From the NCBI GenBank assembly GCA_035352635.1, contig DAOPYA010000007.1, positions 1 to 64,000 of the forward strand: a DNA stretch of 64,000 bases, in the 5' to 3' direction. The notes beneath the pieces are model-generated. The model was not told the origin of the DNA, did not search any database, and saw only the letters and a list, made by a program, of their open reading frames with translations. Source of the DNA: Rifleibacterium sp035352635. GTDB lineage: Bacteria > Muiribacteriota > Ozemobacteria > Ozemobacterales > Ozemobacteraceae. Position 1 is the first letter of the stretch. Each line of letters begins with the position of its first letter. Shown here piece by piece: positions 16,830 to 26,459 of this stretch. A program made the position numbers and the translations under genes.

Positions 16830-18302
16830 TTGAAAAATTGCCCCGAGTGCGGGAAACCTGTTGCTGTTAGTCTGATGTACTGCGGAGTTTGCGGTGCAGC
16901 GGTCAGCCAGCCTGTCAAAAGTCGTCGCGAACGTCTGTTGTTTTTCATTTCGCCTCTTTTTCTGGTGCTGTTCTGCGTCGCGTTGAGCTACGAACTCGGG
17001 GTGATTGACCCTCTTGATGCCGGCCTTGTGTTTGCCGGCACTATTGTTCTGGTGTTTCTCGGTGCGGCGGGTATTTTCGGCACTTTTGTCTGGCTTTTTT
17101 CAGTTCCGGCACTGCCCGAAAGTTATTGGCATGCCGGGTTTCTGGCGGTTGTCCAGTTTGCGGCCTGTGGGTTTCTGCTGCACAATCTTGAGCCAATGAT
17201 GCTTGGTGAATTTCCGGCTAACATTGGTCCGGTGGCTCATGTTCAGGCCCGGGCCGAGATTTTTGCCGTCACCTTTTTGCCTCTGCTCTTTGCCGGTTTA
17301 CTTTCGGTATCGGCCCGGGCGAGAATCATGCGGTTTCCCGACAGCGCTGCCTCTGCCCTTTTGAGATTCATTTTCAAAAATACCATGCTGTTGCTGCCAC
17401 TGCTGACAATTCTGGCTGCCGGTGGGCTGTATATGTCATCTTCTTCTCTGGCAAAAAGCACGATCAGGGCTGGCATTGCCTACGATCTTGATGCGGTTAC
17501 CCTGACAGTAAGCATTGCCGATCAGGCTTTGCAGAATCATGGTGATTACGCACCTCTGCATTATCTCAAAGGCCTGGCGCTCATAGAAGGCCAACCTGCT
17601 GATTTTTCGCCAGCTGAAGCGCGGGTGCATCTTGAAAAAGCGGTTTCGTTGCAGCCTGGCATTCCATTGTATCTCTACCGCCTCAGCAGCGCGTTTGACC
17701 TCGAACATCGCGGCACGGAAGCTCTGGCGGCCGCGGCTTCCGCAAGCGCTCTTCTGCCTGAGGATGCTTTTCTATGGCAGCATCTTGGCGACCTGAACCT
17801 CAAATATCAGCAGTATGCGCCGGCAATAAAAGCCTTCAAGACCTCGCTTAAATACAACCCTGACAATTCAGTTGTGCTGAACAATCTTGCCTATACCCTG
17901 CTCGAAGTTAACCAGGAACTGCCGTTGGCCCTTGAAATGGCGAGGATGTCAGTCGAAAAATTGCCCGGACTGGTGTTTAATCTTGATACCCTGGCCTGGG
18001 CCTTGCATAAGAACGGCCAGAATGCCGAAGCGCTCGAGATAATGAACCAGGTTTTCACTGGCCGCAGCGAAGTTTCGCCCGAAGTAGATTTTCATTACGC
18101 GATGATTTTGCAGGCAACCGGTATGCTCAAAACGCCTCTGCAAACTTTTGATTCGCTGCTGGCACGCCCGGAAGTAGCCGCCAATCATCAGCTTTTTGGC
18201 CAGATTTTTGCAGCCCGCAGCAAAATTGCTGAAACTCATGGTGAAAAAGACGCGACAAATGACGATAATAAACCTGTTGGAGAATCAGTAGATGAAGAAT
18301 AA
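16830..18302 (+). CDS. zinc-ribbon, multi-spanning membrane and TPR protein
   Basis: The 490-residue protein starts at TTG 16830, immediately after the asparaginase stop. An N-terminal zinc ribbon (C4PECG, C18GVCG) is followed by about five or six membrane segments (about 35-205). The C-terminal half (about 225-470) has TPR units, for example DAFLWQHLGDLNLKYQQYAPAIKAFKTSLKYNPDNSVVLNNLAYTLLE. It is probably an envelope scaffold protein. It overlaps the gluzincin gene by 11 bp. No enzymatic motif is visible. Confidence 0.7.
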   Translation: MKNCPECGKPVAVSLMYCGVCGAAVSQPVKSRRERLLFFISPLFLVLFCVALSYELGVIDPLDAGLVFAGTIVLVFLGAAGIFGTFVWLFSVPALPESYWHAGFLAVVQFAACGFLLHNLEPMMLGEFPANIGPVAHVQARAEIFAVTFLPLLFAGLLSVSARARIMRFPDSAASALLRFIFKNTMLLLPLLTILAAGGLYMSSSSLAKSTIRAGIAYDLDAVTLTVSIADQALQNHGDYAPLHYLKGLALIEGQPADFSPAEARVHLEKAVSLQPGIPLYLYRLSSAFDLEHRGTEALAAAASASALLPEDAFLWQHLGDLNLKYQQYAPAIKAFKTSLKYNPDNSVVLNNLAYTLLEVNQELPLALEMARMSVEKLPGLVFNLDTLAWALHKNGQNAEALEIMNQVFTGRSEVSPEVDFHYAMILQATGMLKTPLQTFDSLLARPEVAANHQLFGQIFAARSKIAETHGEKDATNDDNKPVGESVDEE

Positions 18303-19560
18303 GCTGATCAGGTTGTTTATTATTGCGGTTTTCGTAGTTATGCTGCCGTGCCACGCATCGGCAGTGCTGCATATTGATACCAGTTATTCCGGAAAATTCC
18401 GCGGTAACCCCGGGTTCGCGAAGATTCTGGCTGACCTGCCGTTCGTTTATCAGGAATCATTTCTGAAGATTCAGCGCTCCCTGGGCATTCCGACCCGCGA
18501 GCAGATGTATGTGGTTGTGATGTTTTCTGACAACCTTACCTACAAGGGTTTCAGACTGCGGGGCAAACGCCAGTCAGTGCGCACCGCCAACCGCACCATC
18601 GTTCATTATATTTATATCGATCTTGATTTTCTAATTAATAACCAGGCTACCCTGCTCGAAGAGATGACTCACGAAATGACTCACGCGATCATGGCAGATT
18701 CCATGGGTCTCAAAGAGTATGATTCTCTGCCGATGTGGGTTAAAGAAGGCACCGCCGTTCATGCCGCCGACCAGGGCCTGGCACGCATTAAAGCCCTGAC
18801 CCGTCGTGGGTTTGATATTAACGCAATCGGCGGTGAAGATGAAAATATCGATGGTAACCCGATTTCGCTGGAGAAATATGTCGAAAATTACCTTAAAATA
18901 AGGTTCTTGCTGAAAAGCTTCGGCAGCAGTGCTCTGCATCGCTTTGTTAAGCGCCTGATGAAATCAGGTGATCTGAGCCAGGAACTCTCGGTCTGTTTCA
19001 ATGGCCTGACCGAAGAAGTCATGAACCAGTATGCCCAGGATTTTATCAAAAAGACCCTGTATGACAATGCCAGGCCGGTTGCTTCTCAAGAAAACCTGCA
19101 GCGTGGCATCAGATTTTTTGATGAAGGCGAATTTCTTTCGGCACGCCTGGCGCTCACCGACGCCGTCTATGGCGGCCTATCAGACAGTGAGTTTCAACGG
19201 GCCGCTTATCTGCTCGCCGAATGCTACATTCAAGAACGCAATCCCCAGGGGGCTTTGCAGCTTCTCAAGCAGTTCAAGCCAGACCCGCGCAATGTTCCGG
19301 TTGATCGCTATGAATTTCTCAGCGCTTACTCTGAATACGCAATGGGGCTGGTGACCAAAGCCTATTTCGGTTTTAAAAAGGCTTTCGAAACCTCTTCTAA
19401 CCAGGCTGTTCAAGAAGGCGCTCTCTATTACATCGTCAGGATTCTCATCGAGCTGGGTAACCGGCCCGAGGCAGACCGGGTGCTTGCCATGCTGCGTCAG
19501 CAGTTTCCAAAGAGCAGTTACCTTGACCTGGTTGGTCGGATTGTGGTGGCGACTCCATAA
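18292..19560 (+). CDS. secreted gluzincin metallopeptidase-like protein with TPR-like C-terminus
   Basis: The 422-residue protein has a signal peptide (MKNKLIRLFIIAVFVVMLPCHASA). The zinc site is H127-EMT-H131 (EEMTHEMTHAIMAD), with a downstream glutamate E152 in MWVKEGTAVHAAD, giving the gluzincin HExxH...E pattern of the Peptidase_MA group. Residues about 265-420 are helical repeats of TPR type (GIRFFDEGEFLSARLALTDAV). It is expected to be a periplasmic or exported protease. It is probably in one operon with the zinc-ribbon TPR gene, which it overlaps. Confidence 0.75.
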   Translation: MKNKLIRLFIIAVFVVMLPCHASAVLHIDTSYSGKFRGNPGFAKILADLPFVYQESFLKIQRSLGIPTREQMYVVVMFSDNLTYKGFRLRGKRQSVRTANRTIVHYIYIDLDFLINNQATLLEEMTHEMTHAIMADSMGLKEYDSLPMWVKEGTAVHAADQGLARIKALTRRGFDINAIGGEDENIDGNPISLEKYVENYLKIRFLLKSFGSSALHRFVKRLMKSGDLSQELSVCFNGLTEEVMNQYAQDFIKKTLYDNARPVASQENLQRGIRFFDEGEFLSARLALTDAVYGGLSDSEFQRAAYLLAECYIQERNPQGALQLLKQFKPDPRNVPVDRYEFLSAYSEYAMGLVTKAYFGFKKAFETSSNQAVQEGALYYIVRILIELGNRPEADRVLAMLRQQFPKSSYLDLVGRIVVATP

Positions 19561-19567
19561 AAATCTT

Positions 19568-20146
19568 ATGCAGAAGCTGAACCTCGGGTGTGGCGAGTTT
19601 AAAAAAGACGGCTACGTAAACGTTGATTTTGTCGCCGGCGCCGGGCCTGATATTTGCCATGACCTGAACCTCCTGCCATACCCTTTTGCCGATAATCAGT
19701 TCGCGCTGATTGAGGCAGATCACCTTCTCGAACATCTTGATGACCCCTTTGCCGTCATGCGCGAACTTTATCGAATTGCAGCTGATGGTGCCAGAATTGT
19801 GCTGCGGGTTCCGCATTTTTCTCGCGGTTTTACCCATGCCCAGCATAAGCGCGGTTTTGATGTGTCCTTTCCCCTGTATTTTAACCCGACCTTTAAGGGT
19901 GGTTATCAGGGCGTGCACATGCAGCTTGCAGGCATGCGACTGCGCTGGTTCGCCCAGGTGTATCTCAAGCGAACGGTCATGTCAGGGCCAGTTTGCTTTT
20001 TGGCGCAGGTTGCCGGTGCAGTCATCGATTTTTTTGCCAACCTCTCACCCTATCTGTGCTCGCGCCTCTGGTGTTTCTGGGTTGGTGGTTTCGACGAAGT
20101 CGAGTTTGCATTTGTCGTCAATAAAACCAGCAACAGTTCTCGTTAG
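19568..20146 (+). CDS. SAM-dependent methyltransferase (class I)
   Basis: Starting at ATG 19568 the protein has 192 residues. It begins directly with the SAM-binding motif KLNLGCGEFKKDGYVNVDF, continues with AGPDICHDLNLLPYPFADNQFALIEADHLLEHLDDP (motif II/III, with the EHL segment typical of the type 11 group) and then LRVPHFSRGFTHAQHKRGF. The frame is open upstream but overlaps the previous gene. It may methylate a sugar or a small molecule; the neighbours point to surface glycan synthesis. Only 7 bp separate it from the gluzincin gene. Confidence 0.8.
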   Translation: MQKLNLGCGEFKKDGYVNVDFVAGAGPDICHDLNLLPYPFADNQFALIEADHLLEHLDDPFAVMRELYRIAADGARIVLRVPHFSRGFTHAQHKRGFDVSFPLYFNPTFKGGYQGVHMQLAGMRLRWFAQVYLKRTVMSGPVCFLAQVAGAVIDFFANLSPYLCSRLWCFWVGGFDEVEFAFVVNKTSNSSR

Positions 20147-20159
20147 AACCAGGCCCTGT

Positions 20160-20188
20160 TTGACTAGATTCTTCAGGTATGTTAGCTT
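20160..20188 (+). promoter_or_regulatory. weak candidate promoter for the glycan cluster
   Basis: TTGACT (20160-20165), a 17 bp spacer and TAGCTT (20183-20188). The -35 box is good and the -10 box poor. It lies 41 bp before the GT2 start. Confidence 0.28.
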
Positions 20189-20229
20189 GCTGTTACAGTA
20201 AAAGCTCACTGAAAGCAGAAGAGGGGCCA

Positions 20230-21126
20230 ATGAATAATTCGGGCGAAGTCTTAAAACAGGGAATCTCGATCATCGTTCCTGCCTACAATGAAGAACATGC
20301 CATTGCGGCGACTGTTGAAAAATGCCATGGCGTCTTCGCCTCATTCAAGGGCCTGTCCTTCGAGATAATCGTCGTTGATGATGGTTCTTCAGACAAGACT
20401 GCCGAGAATGTGCCAGGCGACAAGTGCCTGTTATTGAGGCATCCAAAAAACTATGGCTATGGCCGTTCCCTGCTGCTGGGCATCAAAAAGGCCCGGTATC
20501 CATTCATTGGCATTGTTGATGCCGACAGCACCTACAACCCTGAAATCTTCAGACGCATGATTCCGCTCATGGATATCTATGACATGGTGATCGGTGCGCG
20601 GCAGATTACCTCGCAGTCGCGTGTGGTCAGTCTGATGCGCACTACCTTGAAACTTATGCTTAAATTCCTTGGTAATCATGACTCTCTCGACCCCAACAGC
20701 GGCATCAGAATTTTTAAAAAATCACTTGTCGAAAAGGGCGGGCACCTCTTCAGCAAAGGTTTCTCGTTTTCGACTTCGCTGACCTTTTTTGCTGCTCTCA
20801 ATGACCAGTTTATCGAATACATTCCAATTGAGTATGGTGATCGCACCGGCGTTTCAAAAGTCCGTCACCTGCGAGATTCAATCAAAACCTTTTTTCTGGT
20901 TATCAGCATGTCGTTGATTTATCAGCCGATAAAATGTTTTGCCGGCCTTTTATTTATGCATATTTCTGGTATTGCATCGCTGGTAGCGGTTAAAAACCGG
21001 CTGGGTCGCGATACTTTTCTTGGCTTCATATTTTCGCTGGGAGTAGGCGTTTTGACCATCGGGTTTTCCTTTCTTGCCTTCATCATGGGGAAATCTTATG
21101 TTGATACCTTGTCGAGACGCAAATAA
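20230..21126 (+). CDS. family 2 glycosyltransferase (dolichyl-phosphate-mannose synthase-like)
   Basis: The 298-residue protein starts at ATG 20230, with GAGGGG upstream. The GT-A domain has IIVPAYNEEHAIAATV, the nucleotide-binding IIVVDDGSSDKTAE, and the metal-binding DADSTYNPEI; GARQITSQSR follows. Two C-terminal membrane segments (about 232-290) suggest transfer of a sugar to a lipid carrier such as undecaprenyl phosphate. It overlaps the radical SAM gene by one base, supporting an operon for a surface glycan. Confidence 0.88.
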   Translation: MNNSGEVLKQGISIIVPAYNEEHAIAATVEKCHGVFASFKGLSFEIIVVDDGSSDKTAENVPGDKCLLLRHPKNYGYGRSLLLGIKKARYPFIGIVDADSTYNPEIFRRMIPLMDIYDMVIGARQITSQSRVVSLMRTTLKLMLKFLGNHDSLDPNSGIRIFKKSLVEKGGHLFSKGFSFSTSLTFFAALNDQFIEYIPIEYGDRTGVSKVRHLRDSIKTFFLVISMSLIYQPIKCFAGLLFMHISGIASLVAVKNRLGRDTFLGFIFSLGVGVLTIGFSFLAFIMGKSYVDTLSRRK

Positions 21127-22649
21127 TGCAGGAAACTCAAGCCACCGTCGTTCTAATTCAGCCCCGGATGGGCTTGTCTGGCGAATTTTCACAGCATCTG
21201 CCGCTGAGTCTTCTTTATATCGCCTCGGCCTTGAAAAAGCTGGCAGTGCGTGTCGAGATTCTTGATGCCAGGGTCATTGAAGACGACTGGCGAGTTCGGC
21301 TCAAAAAACTTCTGGCTTTGCAGCCGCTCTGGGTCGGCTTTACCGTGATGGCGGGGTTTCCAACTGCCCATGCCCGAGAAATTTCAAACTTCATCAGAGC
21401 CTGTTCGCCTGCCCCGATCGTCTGGGGCGGTGCAATGCCAACCGTCGATGCCTCATCATGTCTGAACGACAGCAGCATCGACTTCGCAGTGGCCGGCAGC
21501 GGTATATCTGCCACTGCTTTGCTTACTGAAGCCCTTCTGGCCGGAAAAGCCGCTGATGCTGAGTGCCTGAAGCAGATTCCCGGTCTGGCCTTTAAGATTG
21601 CCGGTCAGCACTATTTCAACCCCAGATTTCATGGCTTTGAACATGTCGGCTACACTGACCTGCCCTATGAATTGATTGAAGACTACTCTGTCTACGGGCA
21701 GATTGGCTCAAATGAACGAATTTTTCCGATTTACAGTGCTTACGGCTGCCCTTATCACTGTGCCTTTTGTATTTCGCCGGCTCTTTATCGTGACTTTTCG
21801 CCAAAATGGGCGCCGGTAGGCGCCCGTGAGACTGTTGATCATATTGAGTTTTTGCAGCGCAACTACGGGGCGACCACCATCTATTTTTATGATGACGATT
21901 CCTTTGTTAACCTTGAACACATTCGCGCTATAGTCACCACAATGAAAGACAGAGGCATAAAAATCAGGCTGAGCTTCAGAGGTGCGCGGGTAGACGAGAT
22001 TAAACGCATGGATGACAGTTTCCTTGAATTGTTGAGTGAAACTGGAACCGAGATGCTGCATGTCGGCGTTGAATCTGGTTGTCAGCGTGTTCTTGACCTT
22101 TTTCAAAAGGGAATTACCGTCGAAGATATTCTAGCTATTAATCGAAAACTCGCCCGGCACCCAAAATTGATCGCCGCCTACAACTGGATCGTCGGCACCC
22201 CCTCAGAAACAGTTGCCGAAATTCGCCAGACCACCCGGCTTCTTTCGCAACTGATTAAAGACAACTTCCGTTGTTTTATTTTTCAGCCCAATATTTTTCG
22301 GGTGGTTCCAGGCTCGGTACTTGGTGAAAAGGCGAAAACCATGGGCTATAAGTCGCCTGCAACCCTCGATGAATGGGTAAATTCTGAGATTGAACAAGAT
22401 GTTTCGGCACCCTGGCTTTCGCAAGAATTGAAACAATACATCAGAATGTTGCAGGTAACCGCCTATTTTGTTGATGATAAAGCTGAGTTACTGCTTAACA
22501 GCGGTTCTTTTAAAGACGCGTTGATTAAATTGGCCTCAAAGCTCTATCAACCGCTGGCCATGTTTCGTTTTAAATCAGGCTGGTCGGGGATGCTCATCGA
22601 GTCAGAATTGTTTTTCCTCGCACAAAAATTGCTCAAGTGGTGGCGCTGA
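21126..22649 (+). CDS. cobalamin-dependent radical SAM protein (BchE/P-methylase-like class B)
   Basis: The 507-residue protein has a B12-binding-type Rossmann domain (about 8-140; LIQPRMGLSGEFSQHLPLSLLYIASALKK) and then a radical SAM core with C208-PYH-C212-AF-C215, binding a 4Fe-4S cluster. YFYDDDSFVNLEHI and HVGVESGCQRVLDLFQKG are typical core motifs. A helical C-terminal region of about 120 residues follows. Such enzymes methylate or rearrange unreactive carbons in lipids, cofactors and natural products. Its place between GT2 and an asparagine synthetase-like gene suggests modification of a lipid or glycan precursor; the substrate is unknown. Confidence 0.87.
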   Translation: MQETQATVVLIQPRMGLSGEFSQHLPLSLLYIASALKKLAVRVEILDARVIEDDWRVRLKKLLALQPLWVGFTVMAGFPTAHAREISNFIRACSPAPIVWGGAMPTVDASSCLNDSSIDFAVAGSGISATALLTEALLAGKAADAECLKQIPGLAFKIAGQHYFNPRFHGFEHVGYTDLPYELIEDYSVYGQIGSNERIFPIYSAYGCPYHCAFCISPALYRDFSPKWAPVGARETVDHIEFLQRNYGATTIYFYDDDSFVNLEHIRAIVTTMKDRGIKIRLSFRGARVDEIKRMDDSFLELLSETGTEMLHVGVESGCQRVLDLFQKGITVEDILAINRKLARHPKLIAAYNWIVGTPSETVAEIRQTTRLLSQLIKDNFRCFIFQPNIFRVVPGSVLGEKAKTMGYKSPATLDEWVNSEIEQDVSAPWLSQELKQYIRMLQVTAYFVDDKAELLLNSGSFKDALIKLASKLYQPLAMFRFKSGWSGMLIESELFFLAQKLLKWWR

Positions 22650-22655
22650 GCTATT

Positions 22656-24527
22656 ATGTGTGGCATCTGCGGTTTTTTGGGCAACTCGGCTGAAGAACCT
22701 TTTGCGGTCGTCAAGGGCATGGCGGCCAGTATCAGGCATCGGGGTGCTGAGGCGGATGGTTTTTTTCTCGAAAGGCCCGTAGCTCTCGGGCACCAGCGAC
22801 TGTCGATTCTTGATCTTGCCGCCCGGGCAGATCAACCGTTTAAATCGGCTGACGGGCGCTTTGTTTTGGTTTTTAACGGTGAAATATACAATTACCGTGA
22901 ACTGCAGGGCATGCTTGCGGGTTTTACGCCGCACACCACCTCAGATACCGAAATTCTGACCGAGTTATGGGCGCGACTCGGGCCCGATTGTCTGCAATAC
23001 CTGAACGGCATGTTTGCCTTTGCCATTTTCGACCGGCACGAAAAAAGTCTTTTCTGCGTCAGAGATCGTCTTGGCGTCAAACCCTTTTATTACTGGCATG
23101 ACGGCTCTGATTTTATTTTTGCATCAGAAGCCAAGGCGGTGCTCAGGCACCCGAAGATTACTGCGGTAACTGATTGGAAGGCTGTTTCAGATTATTTGTC
23201 GCTGGGTTATGTCACCGGATCTTCAACCATTTTTGCTGGGGTCAAAAAGCTTGAACCAGGCTGTTATCTAAAGGTTACCCCTGAAAGAATCAATAAAATC
23301 TGTTACTGGAATCTTGGCCAGAGGATTGCTGAAGGCCATTGCCGTGAATCAGATGCTCTTCTCGACTTGCTCGACTCGGCGATCGAATACCGTCTGATCA
23401 GCGATGTTCCGGTTGGCTCGTTTTTGAGCGCTGGTATTGATTCTTCAGCTATAACGGCGATTGCGGCACGCAAAAACCGCGATATTCAGACTTTTACCAT
23501 CGGTTTTCGCGAAAAGTCCTATGATGAAGCGGTTGAGGCTGCCCGTTTTGCCGCAAAGCTCGGTTTGCCCAACCAGACCGATTACTTTTGCGAACCTGAC
23601 AGCGATTTTTTGCAACTGGTGGTTAAATACTTTGACCAGCCGTTCGCAGATACCTCGGTAATGCCCTTTTTTCAGCTGTGCAGTCTGGCTGCCAGGCGCA
23701 TGAAAGTTGTTTTGAGCGGTGATGGCGGCGATGAACTTTTTGCCGGTTATGAAACGCGCCGAGCCGATGCAATCGCTCTGACCGGGTATCGAACCGTGCC
23801 ATTCTGGAACAACCTGCTGCGGCTTGGTTCAGGGGTAATGTCGCTAATACCGGCTGACCGCGGCAAGGTGTCGCTGCATTACAAACTCCGGCAGTTTCTT
23901 GAGTTCGCGCATCTTCCTCCCCAACAGAGCCATTTTTGCTGGCGCCTGCTCTTTACTGAAGACGAAAAACGCCGACTGTTAAGCCCACAGATCGTTGCAG
24001 GGCTTTCTGGCCATCAGACATGGAATACGGTATCAGAAATGTTTGCCGGGGTAAGTCATCTGCCGATTTTGCAACAGCAGGCGGTTGTCGATTTGCAGAG
24101 CTGGATGGCGGACGATATTCTTTATAAGGTTGATCAGGCTGCCATGGCCAGCACTCTTGAGGTCAGATCACCCTTTCTTGATTACCGCCTGGTCGAATCT
24201 GCCTTTGCCATACCCGAAAAGCGCAAATTCAGCCTGCTGAAAAGCAAAACACTGCTGCGAAAAAAGCTGGCCCCGGTTTTGCCCCCTGAAATTCTGAAGC
24301 GAAAAAAAGAGGGGTTCGGAAGCCCGGTATCTATGTGGCTTGAAGGGCACCTGGCTGAAGTATTTCTTGACTGTATGCATGCCGAAGCGTTTAGAGAGGT
24401 TTTTCCTGATACGGCTGCGATTATGAAACTTTATGATGACCACCGCCAAAGGGTTAAAGACAACGGTTACCGACTCTGGGCGCTGCTGATGTTTGCCTTC
24501 TGGCAAAAAGAATGGATGCGGAAATGA
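22656..24527 (+). CDS. asnB: asparagine synthase (glutamine-hydrolysing)-like amidotransferase
   Basis: The 623-residue protein begins with MCGICGF. Cys2 is the glutaminase nucleophile, and FNGEIYNYREL and DTEILTELWARLG follow in the class II amidotransferase domain (1-about 200). The synthetase domain has the ATP-loop FLSAGIDSSA (residues 256-265; SAG replaces the commoner SGG), then VVLSGDGGDELFAGYE and a C-terminal LEVRSPFLDYRLVE. It makes asparagine from aspartate, ATP and glutamine, or amidates a cluster-specific substrate, as homologues in polysaccharide loci often do. It follows the radical SAM gene by 6 bp. Confidence 0.88.
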   Translation: MCGICGFLGNSAEEPFAVVKGMAASIRHRGAEADGFFLERPVALGHQRLSILDLAARADQPFKSADGRFVLVFNGEIYNYRELQGMLAGFTPHTTSDTEILTELWARLGPDCLQYLNGMFAFAIFDRHEKSLFCVRDRLGVKPFYYWHDGSDFIFASEAKAVLRHPKITAVTDWKAVSDYLSLGYVTGSSTIFAGVKKLEPGCYLKVTPERINKICYWNLGQRIAEGHCRESDALLDLLDSAIEYRLISDVPVGSFLSAGIDSSAITAIAARKNRDIQTFTIGFREKSYDEAVEAARFAAKLGLPNQTDYFCEPDSDFLQLVVKYFDQPFADTSVMPFFQLCSLAARRMKVVLSGDGGDELFAGYETRRADAIALTGYRTVPFWNNLLRLGSGVMSLIPADRGKVSLHYKLRQFLEFAHLPPQQSHFCWRLLFTEDEKRRLLSPQIVAGLSGHQTWNTVSEMFAGVSHLPILQQQAVVDLQSWMADDILYKVDQAAMASTLEVRSPFLDYRLVESAFAIPEKRKFSLLKSKTLLRKKLAPVLPPEILKRKKEGFGSPVSMWLEGHLAEVFLDCMHAEAFREVFPDTAAIMKLYDDHRQRVKDNGYRLWALLMFAFWQKEWMRK

Positions 24528-26362
24528 TACAGTTGATCGAGCGTATTGCTGCCAGACAATCTTATATGCTGTTTGCCCTGTGGCTGCTGCTGATCGTCAC
24601 TTATGCTCCGGTTATTAATGCCGATTACGTGCTTTACGACGAAAACATCGATATTCTTGGAAACCCGCTGATCAAGGCGCCCCTTACCTTGGGGGCGCTT
24701 AAAGATATTTTTACTTCATTCAGTGCCAATCAGTTTACCCCTTTGAGCACCATGTCTTTCTGGCTTGAATATAATTTTTTTGGCTTTAACTCTTCGGTCT
24801 CGCATCTGGTAAATCTGCTGTTGCATCTTGCGGCCGCCAGCTTGGTTTTTCTGCTGTTGCGATCCTTGACCCAACGACCACTGTTCAGTCTGGTGATTGC
24901 CTCGCTCTGGGCCGTTCACCCTATGCAGGTCGAAACGGTTGCCTGGGCGCTCGAGCGCCGAAACCTTCTCTATGGGCTTTTTTACTTCGCTTCGTTGCAT
25001 GCCTACGTGAATTATCAGGCTTCCGGGAGTCGCAAAGACCTTGCCATGGCAACGATTTTTGTTGCTTTGTCAGGCCTGGCAAAGGCGTTGTCCTTTCTGC
25101 TGCCTGTCTGCTGGCTGATGCTCGACTGGCTTAAAAGAAGAAAACTGTCGGCGCGGCTTTTGGTTGAGAAAACCGGCGCTTTTTGTGTGGCCGCAGCTTT
25201 GTTTTTGGTGCTGCTTTTTGCCGCCGGCGGCGAAATCGCAAACTCCGAGCAGGCGATAAACAATTATCAGGTTGCCAGTTATGGCATGAGTCTTTATGTT
25301 GCCAAAACTTTGCTGCCGATGAATTTGTCGGCGGTCTGCGAGATTAATAATGCCACGGTCGGCCGACTGGCGGCCGGGCCGTATTACCTGCTGCTCTTAA
25401 TTGTATTCGCTATTTATACAGGCAGAAAAAACAGAACGGTCGCTTTTGCCCTGTTGTTTTATTTCCTGCACATTTTGCCGCTTTCGGGGCTGATAAGAGT
25501 CGGTTACCAGTTTTATGCCGCCTGGCATTTTATGTATGTTCCGCTTTTGGGGGTTCTGATTGCCCTGGTCACGACTGTTGATGACTGGATTCTCAGATAT
25601 GAAAAAGGCAACCTGGCGATGCCGGCGGCTCTGGTATTGATTCTGATCCTTGCGGTAATTTCGTTTAACCACAGTTTTCTCTGGCAGAACTCCCAGACTC
25701 TTTTTGAAAGTTGTCTGAAGATCGAGCCCCAAAACCGGTTTGCCCGAAATCAACTGGCTCTCCATTTCCTGATTCAGGATCGTTTTGCTGAGGCAACACC
25801 GCATTATGAAGAAATTATCAGGCTGTATCCGACTTTTTACGGTGGCTATCATGGCCTCGGCCGCATCAATATGGCACTAAGACAAGCTGCTGTCGCCGAA
25901 GAAATGTTTGATAAGGCCGTTTATTATAACGTTGGTCGCTCTGATATTCTTAATGATCGGGGTTACCTGCGACTTTTTCTGAAGAAGTTCCGGGGCGCTG
26001 AAGACGATTTTTCTATATCTCTCGGCTATGAAGACGATGTTGATGTGCAATATCTGAGAGCCGAGAGTCGCCGCCGGCAGGGCGATTACACAGGTGCAAT
26101 CGATGACATGCAGTTAGTAATCGCGGCGCAGTCGTTTAATTTCAGCGCCCGGGCAAGTCTCTTTGAGATATTTGTCGAAAGCGGCAGGTATCTGGCAGCC
26201 ATCGAACCTTTGCTGGCAATATTCCGCGAGATCGGTGCGCATCAGCATGAACTCAGCCACTATCAGGCCCTGCTTTTTACTCCCAGCGTTTCTCAGACCT
26301 TGATTCGCATGCTGCCTTTCCGAAATCTTTTTCTTTATCGTCTTGGCTGGTATCCCCTGTGA
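24524..26362 (+). CDS. multi-spanning membrane protein with TPR C-terminus (TMTC/GT-C-like)
   Basis: I favour ATG 24524, which overlaps the asnB stop as ATGA, giving 612 residues; ATG 24512 is an alternative. There are about ten membrane segments (about 15-400). The first loop has VLYDENIDILGNPLI, comparable to the acidic loop motif of GT-C glycosyltransferases. TPR repeats (about 405-600) include RFARNQLALHFLIQDRFAEATPHYEEIIRLYP. The layout resembles TMTC-type O-mannosyltransferases, and a paralogue-like gene lies at 38598-40268. Being last in the glycan cluster, it may transfer lipid-linked sugars; the enzymatic role is inferred. Confidence 0.68.
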   Translation: MIQLIERIAARQSYMLFALWLLLIVTYAPVINADYVLYDENIDILGNPLIKAPLTLGALKDIFTSFSANQFTPLSTMSFWLEYNFFGFNSSVSHLVNLLLHLAAASLVFLLLRSLTQRPLFSLVIASLWAVHPMQVETVAWALERRNLLYGLFYFASLHAYVNYQASGSRKDLAMATIFVALSGLAKALSFLLPVCWLMLDWLKRRKLSARLLVEKTGAFCVAAALFLVLLFAAGGEIANSEQAINNYQVASYGMSLYVAKTLLPMNLSAVCEINNATVGRLAAGPYYLLLLIVFAIYTGRKNRTVAFALLFYFLHILPLSGLIRVGYQFYAAWHFMYVPLLGVLIALVTTVDDWILRYEKGNLAMPAALVLILILAVISFNHSFLWQNSQTLFESCLKIEPQNRFARNQLALHFLIQDRFAEATPHYEEIIRLYPTFYGGYHGLGRINMALRQAAVAEEMFDKAVYYNVGRSDILNDRGYLRLFLKKFRGAEDDFSISLGYEDDVDVQYLRAESRRRQGDYTGAIDDMQLVIAAQSFNFSARASLFEIFVESGRYLAAIEPLLAIFREIGAHQHELSHYQALLFTPSVSQTLIRMLPFRNLFLYRLGWYPL

Positions 26363-26382
26363 CGTATGGTGATTTTGTGCCG

Positions 26383-26412
26383 TTGACAAGCTGATAATGG
26401 TTGTGTTAGGCT
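26383..26412 (+). promoter_or_regulatory. sigma70-type promoter for punA-prfA-prmC
   Basis: A perfect TTGACA (26383-26388), an 18 bp spacer and TAGGCT (26407-26412). It lies in the 97 bp gap before punA. Confidence 0.45.
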
Positions 26413-26459
26413 GCTCTGCCGCATCTGATGCGTGATTCTGCCCGATTAAGGAAACCGTA